This document shows, in pieces, positions 7,875 to 15,973 of a stretch of DNA of 41,774 nt. A program made the translations under genes and the position numbers. Under the pieces are notes generated by a model. That model worked only from the letters and a program-made list of their open reading frames with translations, was not told the origin of the DNA and did no database searches. Position 1 is the first letter of the stretch. Every line of letters begins with the position of its first letter. Origin of the DNA: Paeniglutamicibacter psychrophenolicus (GTDB taxonomy: Bacteria; Actinomycetota; Actinomycetes; Actinomycetales; Micrococcaceae); the NCBI RefSeq assembly GCF_030812255.1, contig NZ_JAUSSH010000023.1, forward strand, positions 1 through 41,774, written 5' to 3'.

Positions 7875-8378
7875 ATGCCGATTGTGCTGGTTGAAGGCGA
7901 GTCCGACGCCGTCGCCGTGCGGACCCTGGCCGGGAGGCTCGGCCTGCCCACCCCGCGCGTGCTGCCCGTCGGCGGGTCCAAGGGCGCCCGCCGCGCGGCA
8001 GGTCAGCTGGACGGGCAGCGGCTGCTTGGCCTGGTGGACGCGGCGCAGCGGCGCGACTTCGAGCGGGTGCTTGTCGCGGTGTTCGTCTGCGACCCGGACC
8101 TGGAAGCCGAATTCGTCCGCGCCCTGGGCATCGAGGGGGTCGAAGCGGTGATCGCCGGGCAGGGCGAGCTCGAGTCCTTCCGCCGCCTGCAGGCCCAGCC
8201 CAACCTGTCCGGAAAGCCTGTCGAACACCAGCTGGCCCGGTTCTTCGGCGGCCGCAGCGGCAACAAGGTGCGCTACGCCCAACTGCTCGCCGAGGCCGTG
8301 CCCCTGGACGCGATACCCGCCCCGCTGGCCGGGCTGCTTGCCGCGCTCGACGCCGGGGATCCGGCTGCCGGAGCCTGA
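7875..8378 (+). CDS. stand-alone TOPRIM protein, OLD-nuclease-like
   Basis: 167 residues. Starts MPIVLVEGESDAVAVRTLAGR, the TOPRIM strand with catalytic glutamate, then VLPVGGSKGARRAA and LLGLVDAAQRRDF, VFVCDPDLEAEFVRALG, QGELESFRRLQAQP and FFGGRSGNKVRYAQLLAEA. This matches a family of short TOPRIM nucleotidyl transferase/hydrolase proteins related to the C-terminal half of OLD-family nucleases but lacking the ABC ATPase half. Metal-dependent nucleic-acid cleavage is a family possibility, not shown. It is a single gene with no clear ribosome site. An XRE regulator follows 96 bp downstream. Confidence 0.75.
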   Translation: MPIVLVEGESDAVAVRTLAGRLGLPTPRVLPVGGSKGARRAAGQLDGQRLLGLVDAAQRRDFERVLVAVFVCDPDLEAEFVRALGIEGVEAVIAGQGELESFRRLQAQPNLSGKPVEHQLARFFGGRSGNKVRYAQLLAEAVPLDAIPAPLAGLLAALDAGDPAAGA

Positions 8379-8438
8379 GGGGCGGCAACTTCCCTCCCGC
8401 CCGGCTTGCGGGGGACGATGGACCTCGCCCCGACGCCC

Positions 8439-8467
8439 TTCACAACCTTGGGCTTGTGCGGTAGACA
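8439..8467 (+). promoter_or_regulatory. promoter of the XRE gene (leaderless)
   Basis: TTCACA (8439-8444), 17 bp, TAGACA (8462-8467), then 7 nt to ATG 8475. The first transcribed base would be at or next to the start codon; no Shine-Dalgarno is present. Confidence 0.55.
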
Positions 8468-8474
8468 TCGAAGC

Positions 8475-8834
8475 ATGCAGGAAGACGCGAGCGCGGCGGC
8501 CCCGATGACACCGGCGGCAATCACGGCCAGGGCACAGGTCCTGGCGCGCGAACACCGGTTGATGCGCGCGGAACTGGTTGGCGTCCGGCGTGAGGCGGGA
8601 CTGTCGCAGGGCGAGGTTGCCGAGCGCATGGGGGTTACGCAGCAGGCGGTCTCAAAGTTCGAGGCCTGCGATGCCGACCCCAGGCTATCGACCCTCCGGC
8701 GCTACGCCAATGCGGTGGGAGCGCTTCTCGGGCACCGGGTTGAGCGGGACCACGGGCAATCCGAAGCGCTGGCCGGTGATCCTTTCGCGCGCGTGCGCGC
8801 GCGAGGCAACTCCGGTTCCGCCGATCAGCCGTAA
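8475..8834 (+). CDS. XRE family helix-turn-helix protein
   Basis: 119 residues. A charged N-terminal helix (TPAAITARAQVLAREHRLMRAELV) leads into an XRE/lambda-repressor-like HTH: VRREAGLSQGEVAERMGVTQQAVSKFE (residues ~37-63), then DPRLSTLRRYANAVGALL. The remaining ~30 residues are polar with a RVRARG stretch encoded by an alternating CG tract and no ligand domain. Such small proteins are usually autorepressors or antitoxin-like regulators; no toxin-like partner is next to it. ATG 8475 was chosen because of the promoter spacing; an in-frame extension to 8406 has no support. Confidence 0.75.
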   Translation: MQEDASAAAPMTPAAITARAQVLAREHRLMRAELVGVRREAGLSQGEVAERMGVTQQAVSKFEACDADPRLSTLRRYANAVGALLGHRVERDHGQSEALAGDPFARVRARGNSGSADQP

Positions 8835-8898
8835 CCGATCCGAAAAGACGCCTGCGGGCGCACGGCTGTGGACCGGTCGACCGCCCGGCGCCGCGGCA

Positions 8899-8904
8899 TA
8901 GACT
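8899..8904 (+). promoter_or_regulatory. -10 box of the M20 peptidase gene (leaderless)
   Basis: TAGACT ends 7 nt before ATG 8912 and no ribosome site exists. A TCGACC (8877-8882) 16 bp upstream is a weak -35 candidate, inside a GGTCGACC palindrome (8875-8882). Confidence 0.5.
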
Positions 8905-8911
8905 GTCAAAC

Positions 8912-10270
8912 ATGTCGCCCACCCCACATCCGGCTGTAATCCCCGGCCAAGCCGCGCAGCAGGTGGCGGCCAAGCTGGCACAGCTGATCGCCTGCCGGAC
9001 GGTCTCGCGGCCCGACCGCGAAGCCGAGGAACGGGCGGAATTCACCAAGCACGCCCGGCTGCTCACCGAGCTCTTCGGGCACATCGCCGGCGCCGTCGAG
9101 CAGCACACGCTGGGGATCACCGGGCAGCTGTGGCATTGGCGCGGCACCGAAAGCAGCGAGCCGGTGGTGCTGATGGCCCACCAGGACGTGGTCCCGGTTC
9201 AAGGCGAAGCGGACTGGCAGCACCCGCCCTTTGCCGGGGTCGTTTCGCAGGGCCGCGTCCACGGACGGGGCGCCCTGGATGACAAGGGGGATCTGGCCTG
9301 CATCCTGCAGGCGGCCGACGACCTGGCCGCCACGGGCTTCGTCCCGGGGCAGGACGTGTACTTCTTCTTCGGCGACTGCGAGGAGATCTCCGGGCCCACC
9401 GCCCTGGAGGCGGTGGACTTCCTCACCGCTGCCGGGGTGCGCCCCTGGATGGTCCTGGACGAGGGTGGTGCGGTGGCGCACCAGGCGTTCCCGGGGATCG
9501 ACGCCCCGGCCGGGGTGATCGGGGTGGGCGAGAAGGGCATCCTGGACCTGCTGCTGGAAGCCGAGGACTCCGGCGGGCACGCCTCGGCTCCGCCCCGCTT
9601 CGGTGCCGTGCAGCGCATCGCCCGGGCCGTGGGCAGGTTGCAGTCCAAGCCGTTCCCCGCCGCCCTGCACCCGGTCACCCAGGAGACCTTCCGCCGCCTG
9701 GCCGCCACCGCCCCCGGGATCACCGGCACCTTGCTGAAGCTGGCATCCCGCCCCGGGCGGCTGGCCGGCGAGGTGCTGGCCCGTGCCGGGGCGGAACCGG
9801 CCGCCATGGTGCGCACCACCGTCGCCGCCACCCGGCTCGAGGGCAGCGAGGGCATCAACGTGCTGGCGCGGCGGGCCGCGGTGGGGCTGAACATCCGCAT
9901 CAACGTCACCGAATCGGTGGAGTCGGCGATTGCCGGGGTGCGTCGGCGCGTGCGGGATGCGAAGATCGCCTTCACGGTGCTCGGCGCCACCGAGCCCTCG
10001 CCGATTTCTCCGATGGATTCCGACGGCTTTGCCCTGCTGGAAGCGGCGCTCGGCCATTCGCACACGGAGGCCCGCCCGGTCCCGTACATCATGATGGCGG
10101 CCACCGATGCGCGCCGCTTCACCGGGATCTGCGAGCAGGTGTACCGCTTCGCGCCCCTGGGCATGGACAAGGCCCAGCGGGGTGCCATCCACGGTACCGG
10201 CGAATCGGTGGAGGTCGCCGAGCTGGGGAAGGCCGTGCAGTTCTACACCTTCCTGCTCAGGGCGCTTTAG
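8912..10270 (+). CDS. M20 family metallopeptidase (carboxypeptidase S-like)
   Basis: 452 residues with the full M20 two-zinc pattern: LMAHQDVVPV (H and D), HGRGALDDKGDL with the bridging aspartate, GDCEEISG with the catalytic glutamate pair, LDEGGA, and the C-terminal ligand region GAIHGTGESVEV. An insert dimerisation domain lies around residues 205-345. Domain order and the W/HPPF stretch (ADWQHPPFAGVV) resemble carboxypeptidase S/Gly-X types that cleave dipeptides or N-acyl amino acids. No signal peptide, so cytoplasmic. Leaderless by the -10 position. Substrate unknown. It converges on the GNAT gene. Confidence 0.9.
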   Translation: MSPTPHPAVIPGQAAQQVAAKLAQLIACRTVSRPDREAEERAEFTKHARLLTELFGHIAGAVEQHTLGITGQLWHWRGTESSEPVVLMAHQDVVPVQGEADWQHPPFAGVVSQGRVHGRGALDDKGDLACILQAADDLAATGFVPGQDVYFFFGDCEEISGPTALEAVDFLTAAGVRPWMVLDEGGAVAHQAFPGIDAPAGVIGVGEKGILDLLLEAEDSGGHASAPPRFGAVQRIARAVGRLQSKPFPAALHPVTQETFRRLAATAPGITGTLLKLASRPGRLAGEVLARAGAEPAAMVRTTVAATRLEGSEGINVLARRAAVGLNIRINVTESVESAIAGVRRRVRDAKIAFTVLGATEPSPISPMDSDGFALLEAALGHSHTEARPVPYIMMAATDARRFTGICEQVYRFAPLGMDKAQRGAIHGTGESVEVAELGKAVQFYTFLLRAL

Positions 10271-10344
10271 ACCCGTGCCATGGGCCGCGAAGCCGATGGG
10301 GTACGTGGCAGGACGTGGGGAGTGCGGGGTTCCCGGACCGGCAT

Positions 10345-10371
10345 TCGAAACCATGTTCTAATGGTGTTCGA
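10345..10371. terminator. possible bidirectional hairpin between convergent genes
   Basis: TCGAA and CCAT (10345-10354) pair with ATGG and TTCGA (10361-10371) around a small internal loop and a 6-nt loop. It lies between the stops of the M20 and GNAT genes. No long T-run. Confidence 0.35.
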
Positions 10372-10390
10372 GTTGGCGGATGCCCGGTGG

Positions 10391-10879
10391 CTACAGGGAC
10401 CGGTGCATCACGTTCAGGCCCACCAGCCCGTGGACCGGGTGGTTGAAGGCCTGCGGGATCACGGCCAGGACCTCGAAGCCCAGCGACTCCCAGAGCCGGA
10501 TCGCATGCTTGTTGCTGGAAACCACGGCATTGAACTGCATGGCCGTGAACCCCTGCCCGGCCGCCGCCTCGATGACATGGGCCGCCAGGGCCCGGCCCAG
10601 CCCCCGCCCGGAGGCGTGCGAGGCGACCATGAAGCCGGCGTTGGCCACGTGGGAGCCGGCGGCGGGCTGGTTCGGGTGCAGTTCCGCGGTGCCCGCCACC
10701 GCGCCGTCGTCGTCCACCGCCACGAACACCGTCCCGCCGGCCTTGCCCGTCCACCACGCGCGGCACTGCTCCTCGGTCGCGTCCACGGACCAGCAATAGG
10801 TCTCGCCCTGGCGCACGACCTCCTCGATGACGGGCCACAGGCCCGGCCAGTCTTCCTGCGTGGCAACACGAATATCCAT
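10391..10879 (-). CDS. GNAT family N-acetyltransferase
   Basis: 162 residues covering one GNAT domain: MDIRVATQEDWPGLWPVIEEVV at the N-terminus, FVAVDDDGAVAGTAELHPN as strands 2-4, then the acetyl-CoA pyrophosphate loop with GRGLGRALAAHVIEAA, and the C-terminal NKHAIRLWESLGFEVLAVIP. These match the L-methionine sulfoximine/phosphinothricin-type subgroup loosely; acceptor unknown. Leaderless: TAGATT sits 6 nt before ATG 10879. Diverges from the sensor kinase gene. Confidence 0.88.
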   Translation of the reverse strand: MDIRVATQEDWPGLWPVIEEVVRQGETYCWSVDATEEQCRAWWTGKAGGTVFVAVDDDGAVAGTAELHPNQPAAGSHVANAGFMVASHASGRGLGRALAAHVIEAAAGQGFTAMQFNAVVSSNKHAIRLWESLGFEVLAVIPQAFNHPVHGLVGLNVMHRSL

Positions 10880-10885
10880 CCACCC

Positions 10886-10891
10886 AATCTA
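10886..10891 (-). promoter_or_regulatory. -10 box of GNAT gene (leaderless)
   Basis: TAGATT (10891-10886 on the minus strand), 6 nt before ATG 10879. A GGGTGG lies directly against the ATG, too close to be a ribosome site. Confidence 0.5.
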
Positions 10892-11003
10892 TTGCACCCT
10901 TGCCCCTGTCGCCGTCCTCGCGCGCGCGGGTAGGGTGGCGCATAGGTGGGGATGCCGTCGGCGACGGGGGCACCAAGCGGGGAACCGGGAAGGGGCAATG
11001 CAG

Positions 11004-12542
11004 ATGTCCAAGCGCAGCGACGCCCGGGTGCGCGAACTGCTCGCCTCCATGGCCTCGATCGCCAGCGACCTCTCGGTCACCGCCATCACCCACCGCGTGC
11101 TGGACGAAGCCATGAAGATCTTCGGCGCCACCTCCGGGGTGCTGGAGCTGACCAACGCCTCCCACCAGCAGGGGCACCTGGCCAAGGGCAAGGACGCCGC
11201 AAGCCTGCTCGAGGCCGCGGGCAAGGACGAGGCCAAGCGCCTGCGCCTGGTGCTGAAGACCCGCCAGCAACACTTCGCCCGCCTCACCCTGGGGCCCAAG
11301 CACGGCAAGGACCGCTACTCGCGGGCCGACCGGGAACTGGGCGAGGCGCTCGCCGGAAGCGCCGGGGTGGCCCTGGAGAACGCCCAGCTCTACCAGGACG
11401 CCGCGGACCGCGCCCGCTGGCTGGCCGCCTCCGCCCGCATCGGCACCCTGCTGGGCGGCGAATCCCGGCACCATACCCAGGGCCTGAACGACGTCGCCGA
11501 ACTGGCCCGCCGCGAATCCCGGTCCAAGTACGCCCTGCTGCTGACCCCCATCACCGGCCAGGAACCCGAGAACACCGGCTACCGGATCGCCGGGATCAGC
11601 GAACACGTCCACCCGCACCTGGCCGGTCGGGTGCTGCTGCAGGTGGGGGTGCGCAACCGGCTGGTGCTGCGCAACAGCCAGCCACTGCTGCTGGCGGCAC
11701 CCGAGGCCATCCTCCCGCTGGGCGAACTGGCCGACGGGGAAGCCACCCTGGTCGCCGAACTGCTGGCACGCGGCATCCACTACGGGCTGCTGGCCATGGT
11801 CAGGGAACACGGGGCGCCGGGCTACCGCCCCGTCGAGGCCCAGATGGCAGGGATCTTCGCCGCCAACATCGCCCAGGGGCTCGGCCTGGTCCAGATGCAC
11901 CACCTGCGCGAGGAGGTGCTGCTCTACCTGGAACGCGAACGCATCGCCCGGGACCTGCACGACATCGTCATCCAACGCATCTTCGCCGCGGGCCTGGGCA
12001 TCAGCGCGCTGCGCAGGCAACTGCCCACCCCCGCCGCCCGGGAGCGGGCCACCGGGCTGGCCGGGGAGCTGGACACCACCATCGCCGAGCTGCGCGCCAC
12101 CATCTACTCGCTGCGCACCGACGCGGGGGAGACCGAGACCCCCAGCTCACGGATCCTGCGCGCCATCCGCCTGGCCTCCGAACCGCTGGAGATCACCCCG
12201 GCGCTGCGCCTGGGCGACGAAGTTGACGCGTTGACCGACGAAACCACGCTGACCCACCTGCTGGCGGTCATCACCGAGGCCCTGAGCAACGTGGTGCGCC
12301 ACGCCCAGGCCCGCGCCGTCGAACTCACGGTGGAACGCACCGACGGAACCCTGGCCCTGACGCTGCGCGACGACGGGGCCGGCTTCGTCCCCGGCGGGCC
12401 CGAAAGCGGGCTGGCGAACATGCGCCAGCGCGCCGGGGAACTGGGTGGAACCCTGGACATCGACTCGACCCCAGGGGAGGGGACCACGCTGCACTGGGTC
12501 GTGCCCATGCCCGCCGAAGACCAGGCGCCCCCCGCGGGCTAG
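11004..12542 (+). CDS. DevS-like sensor histidine kinase (GAF, HisKA_3, HATPase)
   Basis: 512 residues, no membrane segment, so cytoplasmic. Order: a first GAF region (~15-130) that is short, a second GAF (~140-300), HisKA_3 dimerisation domain with RERIARDLHDIVIQRIFAAG (phospho-acceptor H319), and HATPase_c (~400-505) with N-box EALSNVVRHA (N429) and DDGAGF, SGLANMRQRA. The kinase core closely resembles mycobacterial DevS/DosT. The first GAF seems to lack about 40-50 residues, so heme binding is doubtful. ATG 11004 is 8 nt after GGGAAGGGG; ATG 10998 is too close. Its response regulator is tail to tail downstream. Confidence 0.88.
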   Translation: MSKRSDARVRELLASMASIASDLSVTAITHRVLDEAMKIFGATSGVLELTNASHQQGHLAKGKDAASLLEAAGKDEAKRLRLVLKTRQQHFARLTLGPKHGKDRYSRADRELGEALAGSAGVALENAQLYQDAADRARWLAASARIGTLLGGESRHHTQGLNDVAELARRESRSKYALLLTPITGQEPENTGYRIAGISEHVHPHLAGRVLLQVGVRNRLVLRNSQPLLLAAPEAILPLGELADGEATLVAELLARGIHYGLLAMVREHGAPGYRPVEAQMAGIFAANIAQGLGLVQMHHLREEVLLYLERERIARDLHDIVIQRIFAAGLGISALRRQLPTPAARERATGLAGELDTTIAELRATIYSLRTDAGETETPSSRILRAIRLASEPLEITPALRLGDEVDALTDETTLTHLLAVITEALSNVVRHAQARAVELTVERTDGTLALTLRDDGAGFVPGGPESGLANMRQRAGELGGTLDIDSTPGEGTTLHWVVPMPAEDQAPPAG

Positions 12543-13267
12543 GTGCCCCCGTCGTTGGGCCCCGGCAGCGGATGGGTCACGAACACCGCCGCCTGCGTGC
12601 GCGACTCGAACCCCAGCTTCGCCAGCATCGAGGAGACGTAGTTCTTCACGGTCTTCTCCGCCAGGCGCATGCGCTCGCCGATCTGCCGGTTGCTCAGGCC
12701 CTCGCCGACCAGTTCCAGCACGCGGCGTTCCTGGACGGTCAGCTGCTTCATGCGCGGGTCCGGGTTTTCGTGGGCGATCAGCCCGGAGATGATCCGGGCC
12801 TTGAGCCCCGGGGTGAACAGCGATTCCCCGCGGGCGGCCCGGCGCAGCGCACGGATCAGGTCGTTGCCGGCGATCTGCTTGAGCACGTAGCCCACCGCCC
12901 CGGCCAGCACCGCCCCGCGCAGCGCCTGCTCGTCGTCGTAGCTGGTGAGGATCAGGCAGTTCAGCGATCCGTCGATGGAGCGCACGTCCCGGCAGACCTC
13001 GATGCCGGTGCCGTCGGGCAGCCGGGCGTCGAGCACCGAGACATCCGGGCGCAGCGCCGGGATCTGCTTGCGGGCGTCGTGCGCGGTCCCCGAGGTGCCC
13101 ACGACCTCGAAGCCCTCGCCCTCCAGCAGCTCGGCCAGGCCGCGGCGCACCAGTTCGTGGTCATCGAGGATGAAGACGCGGATGGGGGTCGCAGGTTCCG
13201 GGCCGGTGGCGGGCTCGGGGCCGGTGGCCTGCCCCGGGGCGTTCCCCGTTGCCGCTGCGTGGTCCAT
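12539..13267 (-). CDS. DevR/NarL-type response regulator
   Basis: 242 residues. A ~27-residue Pro/Ala-rich leader (repeated TGPEPA) precedes the receiver (residues ~28-150) with acidic pair D35/D36, phospho-acceptor D80 in VLDARLPDG, T108 and K130. The LuxR-type HTH (~175-235) reads LTVQERRVLELVGEGLSNRQIG and LAEKTVKNYVSSMLAKLG, then RTQAAVF, which is nearly the DevR/DosR text. Start ATG 13267 follows GGGAGGGA; a longer frame to 13348 lacks a site. Convergent with the kinase gene: both TAG stops come from one CTAG at 12539-12542. Confidence 0.9.
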   Translation of the reverse strand: MDHAAATGNAPGQATGPEPATGPEPATPIRVFILDDHELVRRGLAELLEGEGFEVVGTSGTAHDARKQIPALRPDVSVLDARLPDGTGIEVCRDVRSIDGSLNCLILTSYDDEQALRGAVLAGAVGYVLKQIAGNDLIRALRRAARGESLFTPGLKARIISGLIAHENPDPRMKQLTVQERRVLELVGEGLSNRQIGERMRLAEKTVKNYVSSMLAKLGFESRTQAAVFVTHPLPGPNDGGT

Positions 13268-13423
13268 GACGGTCCCTCCCGATCCCGTGGGTGCGTGCCG
13301 GTGCCCCTGCACGCTTCCATTCTTGGCCGCCGAACCGGCTTCGGACAAGGGGCCAAAGGCCCGTGGTGGATTCCGGCGGCGGCCCGGACCTGCCTGGGGG
13401 ACACCGGCCGGAGTGCCAGGGGG

Positions 13424-13879
13424 CTACCCCTGCTGCGGGAATCCGAGCAGGACCCGGACGCGGGTGTACTTCGCGGCCAGGCGGACACGGAGATGCCCGG
13501 GCAGGAGCGCGGTGCGGGCCGGGTCGGTGTTGTCCTCGATGTCGGCTCGCTTGACCAGCATCCCGACGGGATTGGCGCGCACCCGTGCGCAGTAGTCCTC
13601 CAGCGTTTCGCCCCCGGCCTTGGTGACGGCGCGGACCGCCTCGATCACCGGAGCCGGGATGCCCGCTTCCAGCAGGTCCCCGGCGGTGACGTCGCAGTCC
13701 TCGAGCACGTCGTGCAGCCAGGCCGCGGCCACCGCGGTGTCGTCCCCGCCGTGGCTGGCCACGCCGGCGGCCACACGCGCGGGGTGGGTGATGTAGTCGA
13801 CGCCGGACTTGTCGAGCTGTCCGGCGTGGGCGCGGCGGGCGATGTCTTGCGCAACCTGCACGAATGCGTGGCCGGTCAT
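13424..13879 (-). CDS. HD-domain hydrolase, small alarmone hydrolase (Mesh1/SAH)-like
   Basis: 151 residues, a single HD domain. The order AHAGQLDKSGVDYITHPARVA, then AAWLHDVLEDCD, AVTK, and VKRADIEDNTDP is the RelA/SpoT hydrolase pattern, including the HDxxED motif needed for (p)ppGpp hydrolysis; no synthetase or TGS domain follows. Slightly shorter than animal Mesh1 (179 aa). ATG 13879 has GGAGGAG 7 nt upstream; the longer frame to 14101 runs through the divergent gene's promoter. Alternative: another HD phosphohydrolase of unknown nucleotide. Confidence 0.75.
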   Translation of the reverse strand: MTGHAFVQVAQDIARRAHAGQLDKSGVDYITHPARVAAGVASHGGDDTAVAAAWLHDVLEDCDVTAGDLLEAGIPAPVIEAVRAVTKAGGETLEDYCARVRANPVGMLVKRADIEDNTDPARTALLPGHLRVRLAAKYTRVRVLLGFPQQG

Positions 13880-14042
13880 GGGTTCTCCTCCGGTGGACGC
13901 TGGAATGTTCTGGCTCCCAGCGTAACGCTGGCCCGTGGCGGTTGGTCCACCCGGCAGGGGGGAGGCCTGGATGGAGTCGGCGGTGCGCAAACGCGCAGCC
14001 GTCCCGGAACGGGCACGCGAATGCGGAACAATGGAAGTCGTG

Positions 14043-14675
14043 ATGCGAAAACGACGACAGCGGAACCGCACGGGCGGGCGGGCGCCAAAACGCCAGCGCA
14101 AGAAGTTGACGCCGCGTCAGCGGTTGGGCATGTGGCTGTGGACGATCGGGCTCTTCCCGGCCCATGTCGGGTTGTTCCTGGTGATCGGCGGCGTCATCTA
14201 CCTGCCCTCCGCCGCCTCCGCCCAGCGTGCCGACGTCGAGGTGCGCCAGAACGGGGCGCCGGCCATCGGCGAAATCGTCGAGATCGGGCGCGCGTCCACG
14301 CCGCACGCCCGGCCCGGCGGCGGAAGCACCACGTACTACCCGGTGACCGAGCAGGAAATCCGCGGCGTGCACACGAGAACCGAATGGAAGCACTACGACT
14401 CCACGGACAGCGGACTCCGGGTCGTGGGCCGGCAACTGCCCCTGCTGTACGACATGGGCGGATCCACGCGCATGGTCATCGACACCCCCGAGGCTTCGGC
14501 GCTCCCGGGCCGGAAGGCCAGGTCGTTCCAGCTCGCGATGCTCATCGGCGCCCCGGCGTCAGTGGCCGGGTTCGGAATGGTCTACACGGGCCGGCACATG
14601 AATCCCGATGCCCGCGAAAAGCGTGCCCGGGCCCGGGCCCTGCGAAGCAGGCAGCTGCGGCGCCGAACCCCCTGA
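14043..14675 (+). CDS. membrane protein, DUF3592-like
   Basis: 210 residues. A very basic N-terminus (RKRRQRN..KRQRKK) precedes a membrane helix (~35-62, LGMWLWTIGLFPAHVGLFLVIG), a soluble loop (~65-165) with GAPAIGEIVEI and YYPVTEQEIRGVH, as in DUF3592 proteins, and a second helix (~168-188). Basic tail again. This gives a loop outside the cell and both ends inside. Start uncertain: ATG 14043 follows GGAAG; ATG 14031 and GTG 14040 are close. Convergent with the DUF488 gene, with 9 bp between stops. Confidence 0.65.
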   Translation: MRKRRQRNRTGGRAPKRQRKKLTPRQRLGMWLWTIGLFPAHVGLFLVIGGVIYLPSAASAQRADVEVRQNGAPAIGEIVEIGRASTPHARPGGGSTTYYPVTEQEIRGVHTRTEWKHYDSTDSGLRVVGRQLPLLYDMGGSTRMVIDTPEASALPGRKARSFQLAMLIGAPASVAGFGMVYTGRHMNPDAREKRARARALRSRQLRRRTP

Positions 14676-14684
14676 CGCTCCAGG

Positions 14685-15236
14685 CTAGGGCGTGCCCTCG
14701 CCCGGGTCCTGCGCGGTCGGCGGGTAGGTGATGGCGGTGCCCTCGACGCGGGCGAAGGAGGTCAGCGTGTGCGCGGTGGCCTTGGTCCTGGAGAAGATGT
14801 CCAGCACCTCGACGCCGCGCACCAGCAGCGCGTCGCCGACCAGTGAGCGGTGGCAGCGCCACGGCACCGCCTCGGCGCACATGATGGCCGTGCCCTCGCC
14901 CCGGGCCAGGTCCAGCAGGTCCTCGATCCCCGCGGAGAACTCCTCGGTCTGCATGTAGTCGGCGTAGCCGCGGAAGGAGTCGTTGCGCCAGGCGCCGTTG
15001 ACGCTGTCCCGATGTGTCGGGCGCAGCCCGCCGAGGTCCTTGGCGCGGTGGTAGCCGATGTCCGCGCCGGCCAGGGCCGCGGCCAGCTCCTCGCCATTGA
15101 ACTGGGGGTTGTGCCGGGACTTGGGGATGGTGCGGATGTCGATGACCCGGGCGATGCCGTGGGCCCGGAGGATCTCGATGAACTCGGCGATCCCGTGGGT
15201 GGAGTGGCCGATCGTGTGGATGCGGGTGGTGCCCAT
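14685..15236 (-). CDS. DUF488 family protein
   Basis: 183 residues beginning MGTTRIHTIGHSTHGIAEFIEIL, the usual DUF488 start (IxTIGHS), then VIDIRTIPKSRHNPQFN, YADYM, and the cysteine-containing IMCAEAVPWRCHRSLVGDALL, the conserved C-terminal core. DUF488 proteins are widespread small cytoplasmic proteins without an agreed biochemical role. ATG 15236 has AGGGGG about 8 nt upstream. A longer frame over the preceding GNAT gene is a shadow. Family assignment is sure; function unknown. Confidence 0.92.
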   Translation of the reverse strand: MGTTRIHTIGHSTHGIAEFIEILRAHGIARVIDIRTIPKSRHNPQFNGEELAAALAGADIGYHRAKDLGGLRPTHRDSVNGAWRNDSFRGYADYMQTEEFSAGIEDLLDLARGEGTAIMCAEAVPWRCHRSLVGDALLVRGVEVLDIFSRTKATAHTLTSFARVEGTAITYPPTAQDPGEGTP

Positions 15237-15364
15237 GATGTGTTCCCCCTTCTGGCGGTCGGGATCCGCAGCGCGGCAGCGGCCCCCCTGGTCTTCAGCG
15301 TAAACGATGTGGCGGCCCGGGCCCATGGCCGAAGCCCGCCGGGTGCCGGCAGGACGCCGGGGGA

Positions 15365-15955
15365 TCACGGCCCGGGCATGGCTTCCTGCGGCCCGGGTTC
15401 CAGGGCCAGCCACTGTTCGCGGGTGATCGCGTATTCGACGTCGCCGAGCTCGTCCCCGTCGATGTGCACCGGCCAGTCGGCGGTGAAGTGGCGCACCAGG
15501 TCCATCCCGCATTTCTCCATCACCAGCCGCGAGGCGGTGTTCACCGCCATGGTGCTGGCATGGATGCGGGTCACCGAGGGAACGGAGAAGCCGTGGGCGA
15601 CCAGCGCGCGGGCGCCCTCGGTGGCCAGCCCGCGGCCCCAGAATTCGTGCCTGAGCCGGTAGCCGAGCTCCGGGTCCGTGGCCGGGAACCCGGGTTCGGG
15701 GCGCAGGTGGAACCAGCCGGCGAAGGCGCCGGTGCCGCGCAGCTGGGCCACCCAGAACCCGAAGTCCGGACCCGCCCGGTGGTAGGCCAGGTAGGCGGGG
15801 ATGTGCTCCGCGGTGATCTCCTCCCGCGGGGTGGGTGTGCCGTTGGAGATGTAGCGCATGACCCGCGGATCGGCATCGAGCTCCACCAGGGCCCCGGCGT
15901 CGTCGGCGGTGAATTCGCGCAACACCAGCCGCGCGGTCTGCAGCAGGATCCTCAT
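15365..15955 (-). CDS. GNAT family N-acetyltransferase (RimJ/RimL-like)
   Basis: 196 residues. Starts ILLQTARLVLREFTADDAGAL and continues DPRVMRYISNGTP, a RimJ/RimL-type N-terminus; then GFWVAQLRGTGAFAGWF, ELGYRLRHEFWGRGLATEGARALV (acetyl-CoA loop), and AVNTASRLVMEKCGM. The acceptor may be a protein N-terminus, a peptide or an antibiotic; no specific pointer. Leaderless: CACAAT is 6 nt upstream of ATG 15955. It is 18 bp from the stop of the sugar permease gene, on the same strand but downstream of it. Confidence 0.9.
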   Translation of the reverse strand: MRILLQTARLVLREFTADDAGALVELDADPRVMRYISNGTPTPREEITAEHIPAYLAYHRAGPDFGFWVAQLRGTGAFAGWFHLRPEPGFPATDPELGYRLRHEFWGRGLATEGARALVAHGFSVPSVTRIHASTMAVNTASRLVMEKCGMDLVRHFTADWPVHIDGDELGDVEYAITREQWLALEPGPQEAMPGP

Positions 15956-15961
15956 GCACCC

Positions 15962-15967
15962 ATTGTG
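15962..15967 (-). promoter_or_regulatory. -10-like box of GNAT gene (leaderless)
   Basis: CACAAT (15967-15962 on the minus strand) stands 6 nt before ATG 15955 without a ribosome site. It sits in the gap after the permease operon, so the gene may also be reached by read-through. Confidence 0.35.
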
Positions 15968-15973
15968 CGCCGG

